This document shows positions 46,036 through 54,562 of a stretch of 62,816 bases of DNA, one piece after another. How positions within the stretch are numbered: the first letter of the stretch is position 1; every line of letters starts with the position of its first letter. The stretch is taken from NCBI GenBank assembly GCA_903840415.1, contig CAIMFY010000040.1, forward strand, positions 1-62,816. Reading direction: 5' to 3'. The notes under the pieces are model-generated. The model was given only the letters and a program-made list of their open reading frames with translations. It was not told where the DNA came from and searched no databases. Made by a program: the position numbers and the translations under genes. This DNA is from an uncultured Opitutia bacterium (lineage in GTDB: Bacteria > Verrucomicrobiota > Verrucomicrobiia > Opitutales > Opitutaceae).

Positions 46036-47025
46036 TCAGCCACCCATCGCTACGCGCAGCGGCGGCGTGGCGGCGGCGGACTCGGCGCTACTCGCTGCGG
46101 AACCGTGGTCGGCGCCGTTGACGGTAATCGGCACGGGCTGGTTGACGGCATCGACGAAGCCAAACGTGAGAGTGATTTCCTCGACAATGACGGCTTTCTC
46201 TTGACCGACACGAATCGAGCCTTCGAACGTCGCGAGCGGCATTTTCATCCGCTTCGGCTTGATCGAAAGTGTCAGGATGTCTCCGGGTTTGCACTGGCGG
46301 TGGGCCCGCACGCCCTCGCAACCGGTGAAAAAAATCATCTGTGAACTGACCATCTTGCCAGGTTCCGTCGGCGCACCTTCGAGCAGATACAACACCGCAA
46401 GCTGACCTAGCGCCTCGAGCATAATCGAGGCGGGCATGACGGGGTTATCCTTAAAGTGGCCTTGCAGGAAGAATTCCTGGCCGGTGATTTTGTATTTGCC
46501 GTTGGCCGCGGTGGAACTGACGGAGGCTTCGTTGAGAAAAAGGAACGGCGGCTGGACCGGCATGACCGAGCCGATGTGCTCGATTGGGATGAATTTCGTG
46601 GGTTTGGGCAGAGGCAAACCCCTAATCTTGCAGTCAATAAAGGTCTTCACGTCTCCGACCGTGCGCAGGTTGCGCAACTCGTCGTTGTTAATCGTCATCT
46701 GGAGGACATCTTCCACAAGAATGACGATTTCCATCATCGTCAGCGAATCGATACCCAAATCCTCGATCAACCGCAGGTCGTCGTCGGCATCCTTCAACTT
46801 GATCCGCAAATCCGGCTCCACAAAACGCTCAATCACGCCAATCACCACCGCCGGGACGTGCTCGGCATTGCCGGTCTTCCGGAATTGCACCGCCGCCTCG
46901 AATGTCGAGGGCGAACAACGCTTCAGGGCCTCGCGCAGAGCCGCCTCGTCTTCGGGAGCGAAGGGTTTCGGAGTAGGTGGATTTGGCTTGGCGGTGCCCA
47001 GGCTGGATGAGACTGCGTCTGGCAT
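46036..47025 (-). CDS. ACP-dehydratase fusion (ACP domain plus FabZ/FabA-like hot-dog)
   Basis: A 329-residue protein. Residues about 55-135 form an acyl-carrier-protein domain with the phosphopantetheine Ser94 in L-G-I-D-S-L. Residues about 145-300 form a FabZ-like hot-dog with His190 in Q-G-H-F-K-D-N-P-V-M-P and Glu204 in L-E-A-L-G-Q. The two are normally separate genes. A clear AAAGGA ribosome-binding site precedes the ATG, the only strong one in the glycan and lipid blocks. It heads the minus-strand locus and is divergent from a GT4/thioesterase pair. Predicted role: carries and dehydrates the growing acyl chain. Confidence 0.88.
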   Translation of the reverse strand: MPDAVSSSLGTAKPNPPTPKPFAPEDEAALREALKRCSPSTFEAAVQFRKTGNAEHVPAVVIGVIERFVEPDLRIKLKDADDDLRLIEDLGIDSLTMMEIVILVEDVLQMTINNDELRNLRTVGDVKTFIDCKIRGLPLPKPTKFIPIEHIGSVMPVQPPFLFLNEASVSSTAANGKYKITGQEFFLQGHFKDNPVMPASIMLEALGQLAVLYLLEGAPTEPGKMVSSQMIFFTGCEGVRAHRQCKPGDILTLSIKPKRMKMPLATFEGSIRVGQEKAVIVEEITLTFGFVDAVNQPVPITVNGADHGSAASSAESAAATPPLRVAMGG

Positions 47026-47249
47026 GGTTTGTCCTTTGTATGTTGGGAGGAGAGGTAAAGTAAACCCATTATTTCTTGGTCAGCGGTGCGGCCGATGGAA
47101 CGGTGGCACCGAGGTAGGTTCCGGATCTACAATAATTTTCGCCACTCACCCGCATGGAGCGTGCTTGCAAGAGACGCGTTACCGGCCAATTCTTGCGACG
47201 TCATCAGGCAATGGCCGCGCCTTGTTCCGCGATGCCAGCTACCCTGCGC
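47026..47249. promoter_or_regulatory. Divergent intergenic region between ACP-dehydratase and GT4 genes
   Basis: A spacer of 224 bases between two divergent operons. On the minus strand an AAAGGAC ribosome-binding site lies just before the ACP-dehydratase ATG, and a weak CTGACC/TACTTT pair lies farther upstream. No clear promoter is visible for the other direction. Codons in frame with the GT4 extend into this spacer but look non-coding. Confidence 0.45.
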
Positions 47250-48407
47250 ATGAGCGCCATTTCTACCTTCCCGACTTCCAAATCAGTTTTCCTAATCACC
47301 CACGAGTTCTATCCGGTGCGAGGGGGCATCGCGACGTTTACGGAAGAAATCGCTCGGGCAACCGCTGGCTTGGGCTACAACGTCGAAGTCTGGGCCCAGT
47401 CCGCCCCGCGCGGGGCTGAAAAATCCGACTGGCCGTTCCGGCTCCGTCGCCTGCCGCTCAAGGGTTCGCACGATCTGCTGTGTCAGGTGCGGCTGGCCCG
47501 CGAGCTCATCCGGCACCGCCGCGACCTGCGCCACGCCACCGTCTACTTGCCGGAGCCCGGACCGATGATGACGATGATGCTGCTGCAGTTTTTCCACGCG
47601 TTTCGCCCCCGGCGGCTGGTACTCACGTTTCACGGATCGGAAATCCTAAAATTCGCCGATAGCCCGCTGCGGCGCCGGTTGACGCGCCGCCTCATCAGCC
47701 ATGCCGCGCGCATCAGCACGCTCAGCAACTACACCCAGGAACTCCTCCTCTCCCACTTCCCTGAGGCGGCGGAGAAAATTTTCCTCACCCCGGGCGCTCT
47801 GCGTTCCGATTTTGCCGTGGTGCCGCCCAAGCCCGCCACGACGAAGAATAAGATCGTCGTCCTAACCGTGGGCCGTCTCCACCCACGCAAAGGCCAGCTG
47901 CTCACGCTCCAAGCCCTCCAGTTGCTCGCGCCCGACGTCCGCGCTCGCCTCGAATATTGGATCGTCGGAGGTCAGAGCAAATCGAACTACGAAGACCGGC
48001 TCCGCACTGCAGCCGAAGACTCTGGGGTCACGGTAAAGTTCTTCGGCAACATCCCCGATGAGGAGCTTTCCGATCTTTATGAGCGCGCCGACATCTTCGC
48101 GATGACGAGCATCAACCACGGCCACAGCATCGAAGGCTTCGGTCTTGTTTACCTTGAAGCCGCCGCACATGGACTGCCGGTCGTCGCCCACGATGTCGGC
48201 GGTGTTTCCGAGGCCGTGATCGACGGCCAGACGGGCCTGCTGGTCCCGCCGCATCGGCCTGCACAACTCGCCGCCGCGTTCGAGAAACTCATTCACGATG
48301 CCCCGCTGCGTCGCCGTCTCGGCACCGCCGGTCGGGCTTGGGCCGCGCGCAACTGCTGGAAAGAATCCGCCGAGGCACTCTTCCGCCCCTCCGAGATCGA
48401 CGAATGA
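47250..48407 (+). CDS. GT4 glycosyltransferase, PimB-like
   Basis: A 385-residue GT-B enzyme. Y-P-V-R-G-G-I-A-T-F begins the acceptor domain; H-G-S-E-I and L-S-N-Y-T-Q-E line the active site. V-G-R-L-H-P-R-K-G-Q and E-G-F-G-L-V-Y-L-E-A-A with the E-x7-E motif belong to the donor domain. PimB-like enzymes mannosylate lipids. It overlaps the downstream thioesterase gene (ATGA) and is divergent from the ACP-dehydratase gene, so it is likely part of the lipid locus. Several in-frame ATGs upstream leave the start uncertain by a few dozen codons. Confidence 0.82.
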   Translation: MSAISTFPTSKSVFLITHEFYPVRGGIATFTEEIARATAGLGYNVEVWAQSAPRGAEKSDWPFRLRRLPLKGSHDLLCQVRLARELIRHRRDLRHATVYLPEPGPMMTMMLLQFFHAFRPRRLVLTFHGSEILKFADSPLRRRLTRRLISHAARISTLSNYTQELLLSHFPEAAEKIFLTPGALRSDFAVVPPKPATTKNKIVVLTVGRLHPRKGQLLTLQALQLLAPDVRARLEYWIVGGQSKSNYEDRLRTAAEDSGVTVKFFGNIPDEELSDLYERADIFAMTSINHGHSIEGFGLVYLEAAAHGLPVVAHDVGGVSEAVIDGQTGLLVPPHRPAQLAAAFEKLIHDAPLRRRLGTAGRAWAARNCWKESAEALFRPSEIDE

Positions 48408-48805
48408 TTCAAACCCGCGCTCAGGTCACGGTCCGCTATGCCGAGACCGACATGATGGGCATCGTTTACCACGCCAATTATCTGCCGTGGTTCGAGGTCG
48501 CCCGCACGCAACTCCTCAAGGAGCAAGGCTTCCCCTACCGCCAACTTGAGGCCGATGGCTACCGCATCCCCGTCCTCGAAATTGCCGCAAAGTTTGTCCG
48601 CCCTGCGCTCTACGACGACACCGTGACGATTGTCGCCACCATTCGGGAAAAACCGCTCCTGCGCATTCGCATCGAGTATGAAATTTTTCGCGGCGAGGAA
48701 CTTCTCGTCACGGGCAACAGTGCCCACGCCTTCTGCGACACCAAGGGCCAGCCCACCCGCCCGCCAGCGGCGTTTGTCGCGAAAATGAACGAAGCGTTTA
48801 GGTAG
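48404..48805 (+). CDS. Hot-dog acyl-CoA/ACP thioesterase, YbgC/FadM-like
   Basis: A 133-residue single hot-dog domain. V-R-Y-A-E-T-D-M-M-G-I-V-Y-H-A-N-Y holds the catalytic Asp-x-x-G and the Tyr/Asn block typical of 4-hydroxybenzoyl-CoA thioesterase-like enzymes. It hydrolyses acyl-CoA or acyl-ACP. Coupling to a GT4 and proximity to the ketoacyl synthase suggest release or editing of the acyl chain (inference). Its end overlaps queG on the other strand by eight bases. Confidence 0.85.
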   Translation: MIQTRAQVTVRYAETDMMGIVYHANYLPWFEVARTQLLKEQGFPYRQLEADGYRIPVLEIAAKFVRPALYDDTVTIVATIREKPLLRIRIEYEIFRGEELLVTGNSAHAFCDTKGQPTRPPAAFVAKMNEAFR

Positions 48806-49958
48806 CGCGCCCGCTCCCCGCTTCCGCCGCATATTCCGCGAGCACGATCGGATCGGCTTCGGCCGCGCGCGCCGCGGCCAACTCGCTGCCGCCGCCCAGG
48901 CGATACACCGCCCACACCGCGTGGGCGCGCACCAACGCCGACTCGGGTGCAGAAGCCAGCCGCACGAGTTGTGGCAGCAGCAACGCATCGCCATCACCGG
49001 CATTTCCGGCGACGACACAGGCGTTGCGCAACAGTCCCGTCCACTTCAACCGCTTGATCGGCGTCCCGCGAAACAACGCCGCGAAACGCACCGGCGTCAG
49101 CTCCAGAATATCTCGCAGGGGCAACTCCGTGAGGTCGTCACGCGCAGAGAGCAGCAACCGCCGACCCTCCCGAGCGAATCGATTCCACGGGCACACCTCC
49201 AGACACACGTCGCAGCCGAAAATCCGCCGACCGATTCCAGGCCGCAATTCGCGCGGAATCACGCCCTTGTTCTCGATCGTCTGATAGGAGATGCAGCGCC
49301 GCGCATCGACAACGCCGGGCGCGGCAAACGCCTCCGTCGGGCACGCGTCAAGACAGCGCGTGCATTTACCGCAGAGCAGCCCGATGGATCTATCGCCGTC
49401 CGGCTCCGCGTTCACAATTTTCTTCCGAATGGGTTCGTCCGGCTCCAATTCCATCCGCGTAAGAATCGCCGCGAGCAGCAGCCAGTTTCCGTGCGTGCGA
49501 GAAATGAGCATCGCGTTCTTCCCAACGAAACCCAAGCCGGCGCGCGCCGCCCACTCGCGTTCGAGCACCGGGCCAGTGTCGACGTAGTAGCGATAGTCGT
49601 CGCTCTTTGCGTCGAAAATTTCCTCGAGCGCCCGGCCGGCCGCAACGAGGCCCAGTTTTATCGTATCGTGGTAATCCTCGTGCGAGGCGTAGCGCGCCCA
49701 AGTCGGATTACCCGCTGACTTCGGCGACCAGTAATTCACGCCCAACATCACAATCGACTTTGCCCCGGGAAGGACGAGCTGCGGATCGAGCCGCTTCGGA
49801 GCCGTTCGCTCCATCCAGTCCAGGTCGGCGTGCTTCCCGCTCGCGAACCACTCCGTCAGACCGTCGTGCAGCGGCGGTGTCAGTGCCGCCACCCGCACCA
49901 AATCAAATCCCAGCGTGCCCACTCGTGCCCGCCATGTTTCCTGCCGCTCCCGGCTCAT
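48798..49958 (-). CDS. queG: Epoxyqueuosine reductase
   Basis: A 386-residue cobalamin and iron-sulfur enzyme for the last step of queuosine synthesis in tRNA. Two 4Fe-4S clusters are bound by C196-x2-C199-x2-C202-x3-C206 and C249-x2-C252-x3-C256 with C222 in between; the catalytic Asp is likely D127 in Y-Y-V-D-T-G-P. The C-terminal helical repeats bind tRNA. The start overlaps the aroK stop (ATGA), so both are one operon. Length and motifs are standard. Confidence 0.95.
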   Translation of the reverse strand: MSRERQETWRARVGTLGFDLVRVAALTPPLHDGLTEWFASGKHADLDWMERTAPKRLDPQLVLPGAKSIVMLGVNYWSPKSAGNPTWARYASHEDYHDTIKLGLVAAGRALEEIFDAKSDDYRYYVDTGPVLEREWAARAGLGFVGKNAMLISRTHGNWLLLAAILTRMELEPDEPIRKKIVNAEPDGDRSIGLLCGKCTRCLDACPTEAFAAPGVVDARRCISYQTIENKGVIPRELRPGIGRRIFGCDVCLEVCPWNRFAREGRRLLLSARDDLTELPLRDILELTPVRFAALFRGTPIKRLKWTGLLRNACVVAGNAGDGDALLLPQLVRLASAPESALVRAHAVWAVYRLGGGSELAAARAAEADPIVLAEYAAEAGSGRAT

Positions 49959-50500
49959 GGTTTCGCCCGAGCAAAATCCCTGGCATCGCGCTTCCACGCC
50001 CGCATCACGTGCCCCACGATGTCGTGCAGCGGTCGTGCATCCGTCAGCAGCACGGTGCCCGACTGTTTATAAATCGCTTCGCGCGCGGCGTAGAGCGTCC
50101 GGATGCGTTCTTCAGGATTGTCCGCCACGAGCAGCGGCCGGTGTTGGTGCCGCGCCGTGCGCGCAAGAATCGTCTCGATCGAAGCGTGCAGGCACACCAC
50201 CACGCCTTTCGTTTTCAGGAGCGCGAGCATCCCCGGCTGCACGACGAGTCCGCCGCCGCACGACACCACCGTGCGCGTCCCGGGATGTCCGCTCTCGATG
50301 AACGTCCGCTCCATCCCGCGAAACGCCGCCTCCCCCGCACTTGCGAAAATTTTCGGGATCGCCTGCCGGTGCAGCCGCTCGATTTCGTGGTCGCTGTCGA
50401 TCACCTCGAAGCCGAGTTTTTGCGCGACGGCACGACCCACGGTGCTTTTGCCCGTGCCCATGAAACCAACGAGGTAGAGGTTGACGTCCGCGGCGTTCAT
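49955..50500 (-). CDS. aroK: Shikimate kinase
   Basis: A 181-residue P-loop kinase that phosphorylates shikimate in the chorismate pathway. Walker A G-F-M-G-T-G-K-S-T, the D-S-D-H-E-I shikimate-binding segment and S-C-G-G-G-L are all present. The start was set at MNAADVN because 14 upstream codons overlap the divergent gene. It is translationally coupled to queG. Confidence 0.93.
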   Translation of the reverse strand: MNAADVNLYLVGFMGTGKSTVGRAVAQKLGFEVIDSDHEIERLHRQAIPKIFASAGEAAFRGMERTFIESGHPGTRTVVSCGGGLVVQPGMLALLKTKGVVVCLHASIETILARTARHQHRPLLVADNPEERIRTLYAAREAIYKQSGTVLLTDARPLHDIVGHVMRAWKRDARDFARAKP

Positions 50501-50556
50501 CGCGTGCGCTGTCACGAAACGTCGCTGCACTGCGTTTGCCAAACTCCAAATCCGCC

Positions 50557-51624
50557 ATGTCCGCCCCCCGCCCGAATTACGCCTTCGCCTCCGACAACAC
50601 TGCCGGCGTCTGCCCCGAGGCGCTCGCCGCCCTCGCCGAGGCCAACGCGGGCCGCGTGCCGAGCTACGGCGATGACGTGCGCACGAAGCGCGCGAAAAAA
50701 CTTTTCGCCGACATCTTCGAGACCAAGTGCGACGTGTTCTTCGTCTTCAACGGCACCGCCGCCAACGCACTGGTGCTCGCCGCGCTCTGCCAACGCCACC
50801 ACGCGATTCTCTGCCACGCGCTCTCGCACGTCGAGACGGACGAGTGCGGCGCACCGGAATTTTTCACCGGCGGCAGCAAGGTGCTGCCGATCGAGGCGCC
50901 GCTCGCCAAACTCCGCCCCATCGATCTGGCGCCGGCACTGCACCGCGGGCACGGCGTGCATTTCCCGAAAATCCGCGCTCTCTCGCTCACGCAATCGACC
51001 GAACTCGGCACGCGCTATTCCGCCGCCGAGCTCCGCGCACTCACCGCCTGGTCGCACGCCCACGGGCTCGACGTTCACGTCGACGGCGCCCGTTTCGCCA
51101 ACGCCGCCGCCACAGCCGGCCTCCGTGGCGAGTCGCCCGCCGATCTCACGTGGCGGGCGGGCGTCGATGTGCTCTGTTTCGGCGGCACGAAAAACGGTCT
51201 GCTCGCCACCGAGGCCGTCGTGTTTTTCGACCGCGACCTCGCGCGCGAATTCGACTACCGCGTGAAACAGTCCGGTCAGCTTGCCTCGAAAATGCGTTTC
51301 GCCGCCGCCCAATGGACTGCAGTGCTCCACGATGGCGCATGGATTCGGCACGCGTTGCACGCCAATCGTCAGGCGCAGGCGCTGGCCGCAGGGCTACGCC
51401 AGCTCGGCTTCGAGCTCCTCGCTCCCGTCGAGGCCAACGGCGTTTTTGTCGAGTTGGCTCCTGCGATCGTCAGGAAACTCGAAGCGTGCGGCTGGCATTT
51501 CTACAAATTTGTCGGCGAGCATGGCTACCGCCTGATGTGCTCGTGGGAAACGCAGGACGCCGATGTCGCCGCCTTCCTGGCCGATGCCGTTGCCGCGCAG
51601 GCAACAAAAAGCCCCCGGCGTTAA
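50557..51624 (+). CDS. ltaE: Low-specificity L-threonine aldolase
   Basis: A 355-residue PLP enzyme cleaving threonine to glycine and acetaldehyde. The F-A-S-D-N-T-A-G-V start, V-F-N-G-T-A-A-N, H-V-D-G-A-R and Lys212 in G-G-T-K-N-G-L are characteristic. ATG was chosen over an earlier TTG. It is divergent from aroK/queG and ends in the loop of a strong terminator. Confidence 0.9.
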   Translation: MSAPRPNYAFASDNTAGVCPEALAALAEANAGRVPSYGDDVRTKRAKKLFADIFETKCDVFFVFNGTAANALVLAALCQRHHAILCHALSHVETDECGAPEFFTGGSKVLPIEAPLAKLRPIDLAPALHRGHGVHFPKIRALSLTQSTELGTRYSAAELRALTAWSHAHGLDVHVDGARFANAAATAGLRGESPADLTWRAGVDVLCFGGTKNGLLATEAVVFFDRDLAREFDYRVKQSGQLASKMRFAAAQWTAVLHDGAWIRHALHANRQAQALAAGLRQLGFELLAPVEANGVFVELAPAIVRKLEACGWHFYKFVGEHGYRLMCSWETQDADVAAFLADAVAAQATKSPRR

Positions 51625-51634
51625 CCGGGGGCTT
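51605..51634 (-). terminator. Rho-independent terminator of the FKBP gene
   Basis: A perfect 10-base stem, AAGCCCCCGG/CCGGGGGCTT, closes on the six-base loop CGTTAA. On the minus strand it is followed by TTTTT, so it ends the FKBP transcript. The loop contains the TAA of the convergent threonine aldolase gene. Confidence 0.85.
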
Positions 51635-51669
51635 CGGTGGCGCGGAAAAATTCCCGCCGTAGATTTAGC

Positions 51670-52491
51670 TTACTTCACCGCTGGGGTAACAGGTGTTGGA
51701 ACGGCCGCGGTTGCGGGCGCGGCAGCTGGAGCCTTGATGTCGAGCAGTTCGACTTCGAAGATCAGCGTGGCACCGGGGGGAATGCGCTGGTTGCCCTCGT
51801 CGCCGTAACCGAGCTGCGGCGGGACGTAGAGTTTGATTTTGCCGCCCTTGTTGATCTTTTGGATGCCCTCGGTCCAGCCTGGGATCACACCGTCGAGGGG
51901 GAACTCCGCGGGTTCGCCGCGCTGCACGGAGCTGTCAAACACGGTGCCGTCGACGAGCGTGCCGTGGTAGTGGACCTTCACAGTGTCAGTCGGCTTAGGA
52001 AACGCGCCTTCACCCGTCTTGAGGATTTCGTAGCGCAGGCCGTCGGGCAGCACGACGATGTTCTTGTTGTCCTCGAGCTTTTTGAAAAACGCGGTGTTGG
52101 CCGCGAGGCTCTGCTGTTTCACCTTCCCGAGGTAGGCGGCCTGTTTCTTCTGCATGAACTCGTCCATTTTCGGTCCGATTTGGTCGAGCACGAAGGGCGA
52201 ATCCTTGCCGCCGGCCGAAGCGGAGATGCCCTTAACGAAGGCGGCGATTTCGGCGGGGCTGAACTCGAGTTCGGCGAGACCAACCCGCTTGCCCATGAAC
52301 CAGCCGAATTCCTCGACGAGTTGCGCTTCCGTAAACGCGGGCGCGACCGGGGCGGCGGCCGGAGCCGCAGCCGGAACCGCGGCGGCCGGAGCCGGCGTCT
52401 GACCCGGGATATTGAGTTTGACTTCCTGGGCTCGCACCGCGGCAAGGCCGAGCGGCAGCAGGCAAATCGTAACGATGGATTTTAATTTCAT
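51670..52491 (-). CDS. FKBP-type peptidyl-prolyl isomerase, secreted (Mip/FklB-like)
   Basis: A 273-residue protein. A signal peptide ends near A-V-R-A at residue 20. An Ala/Pro-rich linker and helical dimerisation region (about 50-140) are followed by a C-terminal FKBP domain at about 155-255 with V-H-Y-H-G-T-L-V-D-G-T-V-F-D-S-S and P-G-W-T-E-G-I-Q. It probably folds proteins in the periplasm. It is divergent from the LOG-domain protein. Confidence 0.92.
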   Translation of the reverse strand: MKLKSIVTICLLPLGLAAVRAQEVKLNIPGQTPAPAAAVPAAAPAAAPVAPAFTEAQLVEEFGWFMGKRVGLAELEFSPAEIAAFVKGISASAGGKDSPFVLDQIGPKMDEFMQKKQAAYLGKVKQQSLAANTAFFKKLEDNKNIVVLPDGLRYEILKTGEGAFPKPTDTVKVHYHGTLVDGTVFDSSVQRGEPAEFPLDGVIPGWTEGIQKINKGGKIKLYVPPQLGYGDEGNQRIPPGATLIFEVELLDIKAPAAAPATAAVPTPVTPAVK

Positions 52492-52641
52492 GCGATGACT
52501 TTGGGTGTGAAGAACAGAAACGGCGGCAGAGAGTTTGTGCCGTAAAAGTTGTCGGATGTGCCAGCGCACCCGGGCAAATGCAACCAATTACTCCCCGCTT
52601 GTGTCGCACGCCCCAACTCATCATTTCTTCCCGTCCTACCA

Positions 52642-54549
52642 ATGAACCCCGATCAATTTTGGACCTCACAGGATGGCCAAATCCTTACCGTCAAGAACAA
52701 GGACGAGCGCACTGTCACGCTCACGCTCGCATTCTGGCCCCGCAATCCGGCCGAGTTTGAACTGATGAAAGGGCACCTCGCCGCCCTGAAGTTCAGCGAG
52801 CGCAGCTCGATGGCCCGCATCGGCATAGAGATGCTCGTCCACGGCGTGCCGCACCTGGAAGGCAACCGCGTCCACCTCGAAGCCGACGCCTTCATTTACG
52901 ACCCCAGTTTCCCGAACGCGCCCTATTGGAAAAAACTCCTCCGCGTCGGCTCGCCCGTCGGCCGCCTCTTTTACGCGCCGACCGCGGCCAAGCTCACCAC
53001 CGCGGAGATATGGACCGCGATCAAGGACAACCAGCTCAAGCTGCCCAACACGATCAGCATCGACCGCGTCGGCCGCGTCTTTCTCACGCCCCACCAGGTC
53101 AGCTACACGCTCAACCCGAAGCTCCAGCGCCCGAATTTCGAACGTGTCGTCGCCGGTAACGCCGGCCGCGGCTACCTCGATCGCGTGCAGGTCCGCCACG
53201 ATGCCTCGCCGCTCATCATTCCGCCGCGCTCCGGTATCCTCACGAGTTGCTCCATGTATCTCAAGGAGCACTTTGTCGTGCTCAACCAGGGCGAGGGCAA
53301 CTTCGGCATCCACACCAGCGCCGTCCTCCTCGATCCGATCAAGACGTTTGGCACGAACGTGATGCTGGAAATCTACAACACGGGCGATCAACCCGTCGTG
53401 AATCCGGTCGTCTCGGTCGAACTTTTCCGCGCACCCGAACCCAGCGATCCCGAGTTCAAGTCACTCGCGAAAAAGCGCACGCGCCTGCTCTCGACCGCAG
53501 CCGATCTCTTCAAAAGCCTCGACGAACACCCCGCGCGCGAGGTGGGTGAAGCCCGACCCCGCACGAGGGTCACGGTCAAAGGCCAGAGTTCGACGATGGA
53601 GAACCGCGCCATCGTCGTCCGCGCCAACGATGACCTCAAGAAGACCCTCGAAGGCGAGACCACCTCCGTCGGGTTCCGCACGATGATTCAAGCGCTCGAC
53701 GCCGCGCCGGAGAACGCCGACACGCTCATCCTCGATTATTTCCCCGACTTGCTAGAGCACATTGAGCTCGTCACGCGCCTCGGCGAAGTGAAGTTGCGGC
53801 GCCTGATTTTCCGCAAAGCCTCGCGCACCCACGGTTATTTTCTTTCGAGCAACGCCCACGCGCGCCTCGACATGTCCGACGCCATGGGCCTCCAGATCCA
53901 CTGGTATGACGAGCTCACGAAGGATCTTTACACCCACGTCTACAAAAAGGAGCACGGCTTCTTCGTCCGTGAGGAGATGACGCGCAAGTTCCAAGAAGCG
54001 ACCATCCTTGCTTTTTACGGTTCGGCCGTCGGGCTCGATGATGCCGACACCGCGCGCATCTCGTCGCTCGTCGAAAAACTCACGAGCTTCATCGGCAGCA
54101 ACCTCGGCGTCCTCACCGGCGGCGGCGGCGGCGTGATGCGCCTCGCCACCGATCAGGCCCGAGGCAAAGGCGCGCTCACCGGCGCGTGCTTTCTCGAACT
54201 CGAGGCCCAGCCGCCCGAACTCGGCGTCGACTTCTTCAACACATTCCAGGAATCATCCCGCCACTTCCGGCAAAAATGGTTCGAGGCGGCGGATTTCTGC
54301 ATCTTCAACGTCGGTGGCGTCGGCACGCTCGAGGAAATCGGCATCGAGATGTGCAACCTCAAGCTCGGGATCCGCCCGCGCGTGCCCTACATCTTCTTCA
54401 ACGCGAAATTCTGGGGCGACCTTCGCAAGCAGATCCAGCATATGGTCCGCACGAAGCGCGCCCCAGCGTGGATGCTCGACTACATCCTCTTCACCGACGA
54501 TCCCGACGAAGTCGTGGCGTTCTACCGGAAGAAACTGCAGGTCTTGTAA
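52642..54549 (+). CDS. LOG-domain (SLOG/lysine-decarboxylase-like) protein with large N-terminal extension
   Basis: A 635-residue protein. The last about 185 residues form a Rossmann-like LOG domain with A-F-Y-G-S-A-V near 457, L-T-G-G-G-G-G-V-M-R at 491-500 and N-V-G-G-V-G-T-L-E-E at 556-565; the usual PGGxGTxxE has V in place of P. LOG proteins release free cytokinin-like bases or sense nucleotides. The first 430 residues have no family I recognise and look like two soluble domains. Its neighbours, FKBP and a membrane protein, do not reveal a role. The start is the ATG that begins the conserved-looking sequence. Confidence 0.82.
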   Translation: MNPDQFWTSQDGQILTVKNKDERTVTLTLAFWPRNPAEFELMKGHLAALKFSERSSMARIGIEMLVHGVPHLEGNRVHLEADAFIYDPSFPNAPYWKKLLRVGSPVGRLFYAPTAAKLTTAEIWTAIKDNQLKLPNTISIDRVGRVFLTPHQVSYTLNPKLQRPNFERVVAGNAGRGYLDRVQVRHDASPLIIPPRSGILTSCSMYLKEHFVVLNQGEGNFGIHTSAVLLDPIKTFGTNVMLEIYNTGDQPVVNPVVSVELFRAPEPSDPEFKSLAKKRTRLLSTAADLFKSLDEHPAREVGEARPRTRVTVKGQSSTMENRAIVVRANDDLKKTLEGETTSVGFRTMIQALDAAPENADTLILDYFPDLLEHIELVTRLGEVKLRRLIFRKASRTHGYFLSSNAHARLDMSDAMGLQIHWYDELTKDLYTHVYKKEHGFFVREEMTRKFQEATILAFYGSAVGLDDADTARISSLVEKLTSFIGSNLGVLTGGGGGVMRLATDQARGKGALTGACFLELEAQPPELGVDFFNTFQESSRHFRQKWFEAADFCIFNVGGVGTLEEIGIEMCNLKLGIRPRVPYIFFNAKFWGDLRKQIQHMVRTKRAPAWMLDYILFTDDPDEVVAFYRKKLQVL

Positions 54550-54562
54550 CCTGCATCGACCG

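Noticed and set aside
39018-48805. Aryl polyene or flexirubin biosynthesis cluster
   Set aside because: Only one KS, no chain-length factor, ammonia lyase, LolA or MMPL-type exporter; the alpha-oxoamine synthase and GT28 fit a glycolipid better. Not fully excluded.
49607-51265. Long frame spanning queG, aroK and threonine aldolase
   Set aside because: Shadow frame, Arg/Pro/Ser-rich; the three genes it overlaps carry diagnostic motifs.
52549-52641. N-terminal extension of the LOG-domain protein
   Set aside because: Begins with GTG in a spacer without coding character; the later ATG directly precedes the structured protein.
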